From contig DFEQ01000039.1 of the NCBI GenBank assembly GCA_002368735.1, forward strand, positions 1-20,887: a stretch of DNA of 20,887 bases. Reading direction: 5' to 3'. This stretch comes from Christensenella sp. UBA3798. GTDB lineage: Bacteria; Bacillota; Clostridia; Christensenellales; CAG-1252. Within the stretch, counting starts at the first letter, position 1, and every line of letters starts with the position of its first letter. Below, piece by piece: positions 14,128-20,887 of this stretch. Made by a program: the position numbers and the translations under genes. The notes under the pieces are model-generated. The model was not told where the DNA came from. It searched no databases and saw only the letters and a program-made list of their open reading frames with translations.

Positions 14128-15144
14128 ATGACAGAAAAAATCAAACAATTGGTAGATAAAGTGAAAGAACTTCTCGAAAAAGCCTCTTCGGTCGCCGAGA
14201 TCGGCGATATCCGGGTCACTTTTCTCGGTAAAAGCGGGGAATATACGGGGCTTTTGCGCGGATTAAAGGACGTGGCGCCCGCAGAGAGGGGCACTATCGG
14301 CAAGCTCATCAACGAAGGTAAAGTCCGCCTCGAAAACATGATAGCCGAGAAGGAAGCCTATTTCCGCAAGAAGGAAGAAGCGAAGAAACTCGCTTCCGAA
14401 AAAATCGACGTCACACTTTCCAAAGGCTACTTGATAGGCTCGACGCACCCCATCACCAAGGTGAAAAACGAGATACTCGATACCTTTATCGGGCTTGGTT
14501 TTGCCGTCAAGGAAGGCCCCGAAATAGAGACCGATTATTATAATTTCCAAACCCTCGGCATCCCCGCCGATCACCCCGCGAGGGATATGCAGGATACCTT
14601 CTATATCAGCGAGAATATCCTGCTCCGCACCCATACTTCTCCTATGCAATCGCGCACGATGCTTTCCGAGAAGCCGCCCATCCGCATCGTGGTGCCCGGC
14701 AAGGTGTATCGCGCGGATGACGACGCCACGCACAGCCCTATCTTTAACCAGATAGAGGGGCTTTGTGTAGAGGAGGGCATCTCGCTTGCCCATCTCAAGA
14801 ATATGCTTGAGATATTCGCTAAGTCTACCTTTACCAAGGATACGAAGGTGCGCTTCAGACCTTCCTATTTCCCCTTTACCGAGCCCAGCGTTGAGGTGGA
14901 TATCAGCTGCAGTATGTGTGGCGGGAAGGGTTGCAGGCTGTGCAAGGGCACGGGGTGGATAGAGGTACTCGGTGCAGGAATCGTTAACCCCGTCGTACTG
15001 GAAAACTGCGGCATCGATTCCAAGAAATACAGCGGCTTTGCCTTCGGCTTCGGCATCGACAGGATCGCTATGCTGAAATACGGCATCCCTGATATCCGTT
15101 TGATGTACGAGAACGACGTGAATTTCCTCAAGCAATATAAATAG
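14128..15144 (+). CDS. pheS: Phenylalanyl-tRNA synthetase alpha subunit
   Basis: The catalytic subunit of the heterotetrameric class IIc enzyme that charges tRNA-Phe. The 338-residue protein has the N-terminal coiled-coil (about 1-95), motif 2 region LLRTHTSPMQSRTM (165-178), FRPSYFPFTEPS (243-254), a four-cysteine cluster C261-x2-C264-x4-C269-x2-C272 common in bacterial PheS, and motif 3 GFAFGFGIDRIAMLKYG (303-319). It starts with an SD. The stop codon is part of the SD for pheT. Confidence 0.98.
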   Translation: MTEKIKQLVDKVKELLEKASSVAEIGDIRVTFLGKSGEYTGLLRGLKDVAPAERGTIGKLINEGKVRLENMIAEKEAYFRKKEEAKKLASEKIDVTLSKGYLIGSTHPITKVKNEILDTFIGLGFAVKEGPEIETDYYNFQTLGIPADHPARDMQDTFYISENILLRTHTSPMQSRTMLSEKPPIRIVVPGKVYRADDDATHSPIFNQIEGLCVEEGISLAHLKNMLEIFAKSTFTKDTKVRFRPSYFPFTEPSVEVDISCSMCGGKGCRLCKGTGWIEVLGAGIVNPVVLENCGIDSKKYSGFAFGFGIDRIAMLKYGIPDIRLMYENDVNFLKQYK

Positions 15145-15152
15145 GAGTAGAT

Positions 15153-17552
15153 ATGAAAGCACCTTTGAGTTGGTTAAAAGATTACGTTGACATCACCGTT
15201 TCGGAAGAGGAACTTGCGGCGAAGCTCGTCGGAGCAGGTTTTGAGATAGAGGAAGTTATCCGTCCTTCGGACGACTATGTCAATATCAAGGCGGTCAAGA
15301 TACTCTCCATGGACAAGCACCCCAACGCGGACAAGCTCCGCATCTGTCAGGTCGATGCGGGGGATAAGCGTTTGCAGATAGTTACGGCGGCAACGAACGT
15401 TTCTGTCGGAGATGTCGTAGCGCTTGCTTTGGACGGGGCTAAACTTCCGGACGGCACTTGTATCAAGAAGGGCGAACTCCGCGGCGTACTCAGCGAGGGT
15501 ATGTTCTGCGGCGGTAGTGAGCTTAAGCTTACGGGCGCCGATTATCCCGCAGCGGGGATAGACGGCGTGTTTATCTTCCCGGAAGATACCGTCCCCGGTA
15601 CGGATATCAATGACTTTATCGGCACGAACGACGTCATTTTTGACGTTTCCGTTACTGCCAACAGACCCGATTGCAACAGTATTATCGGCATTGCGCGCGA
15701 AATAGCCGCCGTGCTCGGTCAGCCCATGAAGGACACCTTCCGCTTGCCCGAGATCAGCGAAGAGGGCGAGATCTCTTCCGCGCTTTCGGTGGAGGTCAAG
15801 GATGAGGAATTGTGCCCTCGCTACCTTGCCAAGATGCTGAAAGAGGTCAAGATAGCCCCTTCGGATGAATTGATCAAGCGTCGTTTGCGTTTGATGGGGC
15901 TTCGTCCTATCAATAATATCGTAGATATTACCAATTACGTCCTTTTTGATATCGGTCAGCCGATGCATGCATTTGATTATAAGGATATCGCGGGCGGCAA
16001 GATCGTTGTCAGAAGGGCGGAAAAAGGCGAGAGCATCGTGACCTTGGACGGTACGGAAAATCATCTCGGTGAAAATAACCTCGTCATCGCCAATCGAGAC
16101 ATCCCGATGGCTGTCGCCGGTGTGATGGGTGGGGCGAACAGCGGCATTTCGGATACGACCGATACCGTGGTCTTTGAGTTTGCTCGCTTCAAGCGTGACA
16201 ATATCCGTAAGACGGCAAGGACGCTCGGGCTGCATTCGGATTCTTCCGCTCGTTTTGAAAAGGGTATCGACTTTATCAGCCAAGACCTCGCTTTGATACG
16301 TACGATTCAGCTTGTCACACGCCTTGGCGCCGGTCGCTTTGCAAAGGGCACCGTCGACACCTTGAAAAAGGCTATCACCCCCGCCGTCATTACCGTCAAG
16401 AAGTCCAAGATTGACGAGATCCTCGGCATCGACGTGGAAACTAAAGAGATCGAGCGCATTTTGAAGTCGCTTCAGTTCGACGTCGTCGTGAATGGGGATG
16501 ATATGACGATCACCATCCCGGCATTCCGCGAGGATATCGTGGGCGCCAACGACATCGCGGAGGAAGTTATCCGTATGTACGGCTACGATAATATCGTCGG
16601 TAAACCTTTGGACGGAAAGAAACTCATGCAGGGCGGCAGAAATCCCCGCGACCGTATCGTACAGAAGATCAAAGCGTTCCTTTCCGGAATCGGCGGTCTC
16701 TCTGAAACCTTCTCCTATTCCTTCATCTCTCCCAAGTTTATCGAGGAGTTCTCGCTTGCCGAGGGTGATCCTCGGACGAACGTCATCAGAATTCTCAATC
16801 CGCTCAGCGAGGACGTATCCGTTATGCGCACGACGCTTGCTCCGAGCATGTTCTCCATCTGTGCCTCAAACTATGCGCGCGGCGTGAAAGAAGGTGCTTT
16901 CTACGAGATTGGCAAGACCTATTTCCCCAAGTCGCTCCCCATGACCGACACCGCTATTGAGAAGGAGACCTTGGTGCTCGCCACCTTCGGTGAAAAACGT
17001 GATTTCTATTCCTTAAAAGGAATTTTTGAGGCTCTTGCCGATCGCTTTAACGTGGCGGTGGACTTCATCCCGTCGGATGAACCTTTCTTGCATCCCTATC
17101 GTCAGGCGTTCATCACGATAGCGGGCAAAAAGATAGGCTATATCGGGCAGCTTCATCCCGCCGTTGCCAAAACGCGAAAGTTTGATGCCGAACTCTATCT
17201 TGCTGAAATCGATTTGGACGCATTTATCGACAATGCGACCGATTTTCTTCCCTTCGTTGCGATCAGCAAGTTCCCCTCCATTCAGCGCGACCTTGCCTTT
17301 GTCGTGGATGAAAACGTCTATGCGGGCGAGATGCTCAAGAGGATAAAGGCGGTTGGCGGCGACTATCTCCGTCAAGCCTCGGTCTTTGACGTGTATCAAG
17401 GGATAGGCGTGCTTCCGGGCAAGAAGTCCATTGCTTTTAACCTTCTGTTCCGCAAGGATGACGGCACGTTGGACGGCGAGGAGGTAAGCAAGACGGTGGA
17501 CGATATCATCGCCGCGATGTCAGCCTCTTTTGGCGCAAAGCTCAGAGATTGA
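15153..17552 (+). CDS. pheT: Phenylalanyl-tRNA synthetase beta subunit
   Basis: The structural and editing subunit of PheRS, 799 residues, normal length. Residues about 40-150 are the EMAP/Myf tRNA-binding domain (KHPNADKLRICQVDAG); about 205-375 the B3/B4 editing domain; about 405-475 the B5 domain; about 480-690 the catalytic-like core; and about 703-799 the FDX-ACB anticodon-binding domain (SKFPSIQRDLAFVVDE). AGGAG at 15143-15147, overlapping the pheS stop, sets the start at 15153. The stop overlaps the next gene's ATG by one base. Confidence 0.98.
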   Translation: MKAPLSWLKDYVDITVSEEELAAKLVGAGFEIEEVIRPSDDYVNIKAVKILSMDKHPNADKLRICQVDAGDKRLQIVTAATNVSVGDVVALALDGAKLPDGTCIKKGELRGVLSEGMFCGGSELKLTGADYPAAGIDGVFIFPEDTVPGTDINDFIGTNDVIFDVSVTANRPDCNSIIGIAREIAAVLGQPMKDTFRLPEISEEGEISSALSVEVKDEELCPRYLAKMLKEVKIAPSDELIKRRLRLMGLRPINNIVDITNYVLFDIGQPMHAFDYKDIAGGKIVVRRAEKGESIVTLDGTENHLGENNLVIANRDIPMAVAGVMGGANSGISDTTDTVVFEFARFKRDNIRKTARTLGLHSDSSARFEKGIDFISQDLALIRTIQLVTRLGAGRFAKGTVDTLKKAITPAVITVKKSKIDEILGIDVETKEIERILKSLQFDVVVNGDDMTITIPAFREDIVGANDIAEEVIRMYGYDNIVGKPLDGKKLMQGGRNPRDRIVQKIKAFLSGIGGLSETFSYSFISPKFIEEFSLAEGDPRTNVIRILNPLSEDVSVMRTTLAPSMFSICASNYARGVKEGAFYEIGKTYFPKSLPMTDTAIEKETLVLATFGEKRDFYSLKGIFEALADRFNVAVDFIPSDEPFLHPYRQAFITIAGKKIGYIGQLHPAVAKTRKFDAELYLAEIDLDAFIDNATDFLPFVAISKFPSIQRDLAFVVDENVYAGEMLKRIKAVGGDYLRQASVFDVYQGIGVLPGKKSIAFNLLFRKDDGTLDGEEVSKTVDDIIAAMSASFGAKLRD

Positions 17553-19738
17553 TGATGGAAATTTTAGCACCTGCCGGGAGCATATTATCTCTCAAAGCGG
17601 CGATAGCAGGCGGTGCAAATGCCGTTTATCTCGGGTTGGGCGAACATAACGCCCGTATCAAATCATCGGATTTTGATTTGAATAATCTATCGGAATGGGT
17701 GGGCTATGCCCACCTTTTCGGTGTAAAAGTCTACGTGACTGTGAATACCGCGGTCAAAAACGAGGAAATGCCGCGTATCATAGAGCTTTCAAGGGGTGCG
17801 GCAAAGTGTGGGGCTGACGCCCTCATCGTTTCGGATATCGGTGCCGCTATGGCGATAGGTGGAACCTGTGATATCCCCATCCATTTATCTACGCAGGCAG
17901 GGGTCCAAAACGCATGGGACGCTATGGCGGTAAAGGGGCTCGGCGTAAAAAGACTCATTTTATCGCGCGAAACGCCTTTAGAGGATATCGCCGATATTAA
18001 GAAGCAGGGTTTTGAGGTCGAGGTTTTTGCGCAGGGTGCGATGTGCGTTAGTTTTTCGGGCGGATGCTTGCTCGGTAGCAAGATATACGGACAAAGCGGC
18101 AATCGTGGTGTCTGCAATCAGGCTTGTCGATTGAATTATACGGCAAAGGATGAAACGGGAAAAGTGATCGCCGAAGGCAGGCTGCTTTCTCCGCGCGACC
18201 TGAAACTTGGCGATAAAGTAAAAGAGCTCTCCGCGCTTGGCGTTGATTCTATTAAAATCGAAGGGAGGCTAAAACGTCCCGTCTACGTGTACGCCGCCAC
18301 TAAGTACTACCGTGATATTTTGGATGGAAAAGAGACGACGGAGTCACTCCGCGCATTATCCGAGAGTTTCAATCGAGGCTATTTTGACGGTTATACTCTA
18401 TGTAAAAGCAAACCCCTCATCGATACAAAGACCTCATCTCATATCGGGGTGCCGATCGGCAGAGTGCTGTCGGTGGAAACGCGCGGAGGATATAAGTTCG
18501 CATATGTAAAAAGCGACTATACCCTTGCCAAGGGTGATGGTGTAAAGATACTCAGAAACGGCGTGGAAGTGGGCGGCAGCGACGTGACCTCCGTCCGAGA
18601 GGAAGGCGGCGCCTATGTTATCCCCGTCAGCGATGGCGTCAAAAAGGGGGACGAACTTCGTTTGACCACCAACGCAAGGGCGGCTGCGGCCGCCGAAGGG
18701 GTCAAAAACACCCTTCCCATCGTCCTAACTCTCCAAGGCGGCGTTGGATCACCTCTCGCTTTGACTGCCACTTATAACGGAATTACGGCAAGTATTAACA
18801 GCGAGTCGATTTTGTCGCCGTCTGATTCTGCCGATAATTCCGCCATTCATGAAAAAATATCAAAGGTCGGGAATACGGATTTCAGCATCGAAAAGCTTAT
18901 TGACAGGACGGAGAGCCCCGTCTTTATCAAAGTCAGTGAAGTGAACGCAATGCGGCGAGCGCTTTTGGAAAAGCTTCGGACGGAAATCATTCTCGCGAAT
19001 ACCCCGAGATACGCTTTCTTCGACCTACTTCCCTCGGCTACCTTTTTGCCAAAAAAGCTGGGGACCATCGTTGAGATATCCGACCTCACGTCCCCCCAGG
19101 ACTACCCGTTTGCAGACGCATTCGTGCTGTCGCCCAACCTCCCGGATAAGGAAAAAATCAAAGGGTTTATCAAAAGCGTCGGGAATAAAAAGTGTTATTT
19201 ACGATTGCCGCGCGTATTGCGTAATGCGGAAGTAGGCGTAGTGAAGGCTTTCCTTCGTGAAAACGAGGGGCTTGGAGTCTATACCGACAATCTGTATGGC
19301 GTTTCCGTCGCGCGGGAACTGCACGTAGGGTATATCGCAGGTTTCGGACTCAACGTATTCAACGATATGACCGCTAGCTTCTTTAAGGATGCGGACGCCG
19401 TCTGCGCTTCGGTGGAAAATCCCTATTCGGGCGACACGGCTTTCCGCGCGGGAAAGGTAGCGCTGATGAGTTTTGCGCATTGTCCTTTCTCGGTTGCGTA
19501 CGGTATATCCTGCGCCACGTGTAAAGATAAGGATAAATTGTATTATGAAAACGGGGACGCGCGATACTTGCTCTTGCGCAGGCGTACCGCGTCGTGCGAC
19601 TTTACGATGTATGAAGATAAAGTAACCAAGTATCGAGCTCAAAACCATGAAAAAAACCTATTTTATAGGTTTGTTGGCTTGAACGAAGAGGAAAAGAGTG
19701 ATATGATGAAAGTTGTATCGGAGGATATCGGTGAATAA
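17552..19738 (+). CDS. U32 family protein, RlhA-like large type
   Basis: A 728-residue U32 family protein. U32 members were first called collagenase-like peptidases, but RlhA and TrhP are prephenate-dependent, Fe-S enzymes that hydroxylate 23S rRNA C2501 or tRNA U34. The N-terminal half is a TIM barrel starting EILAPAGS, with STQAGVQN (113-120) and the signature EVFAQGAMCVSFSGGCLLGS. C165, C172, C188 and C192 are good Fe-S ligand candidates, followed by SIKIEGRLKRP. The long C-terminal half fits the DUF3656-containing, RlhA-like class and ends with a second Cys cluster (HCPFSVAYGISCATC). The start may be ATG 17552 (overlaps the pheT stop), 17555, or TTG 17549; no strong SD. RNA hydroxylation is inference. 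Confidence 0.85.
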   Translation: MMEILAPAGSILSLKAAIAGGANAVYLGLGEHNARIKSSDFDLNNLSEWVGYAHLFGVKVYVTVNTAVKNEEMPRIIELSRGAAKCGADALIVSDIGAAMAIGGTCDIPIHLSTQAGVQNAWDAMAVKGLGVKRLILSRETPLEDIADIKKQGFEVEVFAQGAMCVSFSGGCLLGSKIYGQSGNRGVCNQACRLNYTAKDETGKVIAEGRLLSPRDLKLGDKVKELSALGVDSIKIEGRLKRPVYVYAATKYYRDILDGKETTESLRALSESFNRGYFDGYTLCKSKPLIDTKTSSHIGVPIGRVLSVETRGGYKFAYVKSDYTLAKGDGVKILRNGVEVGGSDVTSVREEGGAYVIPVSDGVKKGDELRLTTNARAAAAAEGVKNTLPIVLTLQGGVGSPLALTATYNGITASINSESILSPSDSADNSAIHEKISKVGNTDFSIEKLIDRTESPVFIKVSEVNAMRRALLEKLRTEIILANTPRYAFFDLLPSATFLPKKLGTIVEISDLTSPQDYPFADAFVLSPNLPDKEKIKGFIKSVGNKKCYLRLPRVLRNAEVGVVKAFLRENEGLGVYTDNLYGVSVARELHVGYIAGFGLNVFNDMTASFFKDADAVCASVENPYSGDTAFRAGKVALMSFAHCPFSVAYGISCATCKDKDKLYYENGDARYLLLRRRTASCDFTMYEDKVTKYRAQNHEKNLFYRFVGLNEEEKSDMMKVVSEDIGE
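19719..19724 (+). promoter_or_regulatory. Shine-Dalgarno site deciding the mutS2 GTG start
   Basis: CGGAGG lies six bases before GTG 19731, within the end of the U32 gene. It fixes a non-ATG start that could otherwise be missed. Confidence 0.8.
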
Positions 19739-20887
19739 GTGTGTCAAAACCTTAGACTTGGATAAGATCTTAGCTGCCGTTGCAATGTGCGCGGGGAGCG
19801 AAAAGGGGAAGCAGACCATCGCGGCTTTTGAGCCGAGCGGTGATATTTCTGTCGTCAAAGCCTTGCTAAGCGAGACGACGGAAGCGTATTATGCGATGAA
19901 TTCCTGCAACTGCTATCCCTCTTTTGACGTGGACGAGATAACCGAATCCTTGATGCGCGCGAAGAAACTCTCGGTCTTGACGATGGGGGAACTTCTGAAG
20001 ATAGCGCGGCTCCTCCGGCTGACCAGAGGGCTGAAAAACTCTCTATCCAAGCTCGATCCCGACAAAGCGCCCATCATTTCGCGTATGGGCAACGGACTGT
20101 TTTTACAAAACACCCTTGCGGAAGATATCGATAGAAGCATCTTTTCCGAAACCGAGATGAACGACTGTGCATCTGAGCGCCTTGGCGCCATTCGCCGCGA
20201 GATAAAGCGGAACGGCGAACGCCTTCGCGCAAAACTGAATAGCTATATTTCCACGCCCGACTATCAAAAGGCGCTCCAAGATAATGTGGTCACCATGCGC
20301 GGCGATAGGTACGTCATCCCCGTTAAAAAGGAGTATAAAGGCGCCATTCACGGTCTCGTCCATGACCGTTCCGCATCGGGCGCTACGCTATACGTCGAAC
20401 CTATGGCCATCGTGGAGATGAATAACGAACTCAAAATGCTTCTCGCCGACGAAAAGGCTGAGATAGACCGCATTTTGCACGAATTTACGGCGCGTGTCTC
20501 GGTTATCGTTGACGAATTGATGTCGGACTATGAGATAATCACTTCTCTCGACGTTATCTTTGCTCGCGCTTCCTATGCGCTTTCGACGCACGCGACCGAA
20601 CCCATCCTTAATTCGCGAGGTTATATCAATATCAAAAAAGGGCGTCATCCCTTGATAGCGCGCGAAAAGGTCGTTCCCGTCAGCGTTTCTATCGGAAAGG
20701 ACTATTCCATCCTTCTTATCACCGGTCCGAATACCGGCGGAAAGACGGTATCTTTGAAGCTCGTCGGTCTGTTTGTCTTAATGGCGGCGTGCGGCTTGTA
20801 TATCCCTGCCGAGGAAGAGAGCGAGATATCGGTTTTTGACCACGTATTTTGCGATATTGGCGACGAGCAGAGCATTGAGCAGAGCCT
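19731..20887 (+). CDS. mutS2: Endonuclease MutS2, 3' truncated by window end
   Basis: MutS2 is a MutS-family ATPase lacking mismatch-recognition domains; it limits homologous recombination, and in B. subtilis also splits collided ribosomes. About 385 residues are visible from GTG 19731 to the window edge with no stop. The N-terminal helices (KTLDLDKILAAVA) and clamp region precede GRHPLI, then Walker A GPNTGGKT (residues 332-339) and the start of Walker B, CDIGDEQSIEQS. The C-terminal Smr nuclease domain should lie beyond the window. The start overlaps the U32 gene by eight bases, so they are probably co-transcribed. Confidence 0.96.
   Translation, partial: MNKCVKTLDLDKILAAVAMCAGSEKGKQTIAAFEPSGDISVVKALLSETTEAYYAMNSCNCYPSFDVDEITESLMRAKKLSVLTMGELLKIARLLRLTRGLKNSLSKLDPDKAPIISRMGNGLFLQNTLAEDIDRSIFSETEMNDCASERLGAIRREIKRNGERLRAKLNSYISTPDYQKALQDNVVTMRGDRYVIPVKKEYKGAIHGLVHDRSASGATLYVEPMAIVEMNNELKMLLADEKAEIDRILHEFTARVSVIVDELMSDYEIITSLDVIFARASYALSTHATEPILNSRGYINIKKGRHPLIAREKVVPVSVSIGKDYSILLITGPNTGGKTVSLKLVGLFVLMAACGLYIPAEEESEISVFDHVFCDIGDEQSIEQS

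Noticed and set aside
14908..14950. PheS four-cysteine cluster as a novel zinc insertion
   Set aside because: A CxxC...CxxC element at this place is common in bacterial PheS, so it is not new.
14263..15162. 299-residue minus-strand open frame opposite pheS
   Set aside because: Fully antisense to pheS, with no recognisable motif; a codon-bias shadow.
15900..16000. CRISPR, phage or IS signatures anywhere in the window
   Set aside because: No direct-repeat arrays, transposase, integrase or phage genes are seen; the whole window reads as core genes.
15174..16283. 369-residue open frame on the minus strand inside pheT
   Set aside because: It is antisense to the conserved tRNA-binding and B3/B4 domains of pheT, has no recognisable family and no SD. 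Long antisense frames arise here because the sense codons rarely create stops on the other strand.

Overview
The window looks like a chromosomal core region of a low-to-mid GC member of the Bacillota (Firmicutes), most likely a Clostridia-type gut or uncultivated lineage. The main grounds are gene order (rbfA-nrnA-truB-ribF, pepP-efp, polA-coaE-transglycosylase, pheS-pheT with mutS2 nearby), a YunB-type sporulation protein, a DNA polymerase I with a degenerate proofreading domain, AGGAGG-type Shine-Dalgarno (SD) sites, and the standard bacterial code. I cannot name the genus. I see no phage, IS element, CRISPR array, toxin-antitoxin pair or defence system.

Layout. (1) 3-3878, plus strand: a tightly overlapping operon, rbfA (5' truncated) - nrnA - truB - ribF - endonuclease IV-like TIM barrel gene. 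It links ribosome maturation, nanoRNA/cyclic dinucleotide turnover, tRNA pseudouridylation and flavin cofactor synthesis. (2) 3918-5537: pepP - efp from their own promoter, closed by a hairpin terminator; both act around proline (Xaa-Pro peptides, polyproline stalls). (3) 5653-7347, minus strand: a Na/phosphate cotransporter with a PhoU-like tail, separated from efp by a bidirectional terminator and divergent from polA. (4) 7455-11064: polA - coaE - lipoprotein lytic transglycosylase. (5) 11102-11188: tRNA-Leu(CAG) with its own promoter and terminator. (6) 11258-14032: four apparently separate genes: SGNH hydrolase, HAD phosphatase, YiiX-like cysteine hydrolase and YunB. (7) 14128-20887: pheS - pheT - U32 (RlhA-like) - mutS2, the last running off the window. 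Nearly all the sequence is coding; no gene-free stretch exceeds about 120 bases, and each such gap is accounted for by promoters or terminators.

The most notable signal is regulatory. Genes that begin a transcription unit (pepP, polA, the HAD gene, yunB, and with slightly longer gaps nptA and the YiiX-like gene) have a -10 hexamer placed so close to the ATG (TATAAT, six bases, ATG in three cases) that the predicted transcript starts at or next to the start codon, with no SD. Genes inside operons instead use SD sites or stop-start overlaps. This suggests a mixed mode of translation start in which leaderless mRNAs are common.

Other points: a perfect TTGACA-17-TATAAT promoter whose -35 lies within a 14-bp palindrome upstream of nptA; an inverted repeat between the -35 and -10 of pheST, with no room for a T-box; and two terminators built from the same 8-mer in opposite order.
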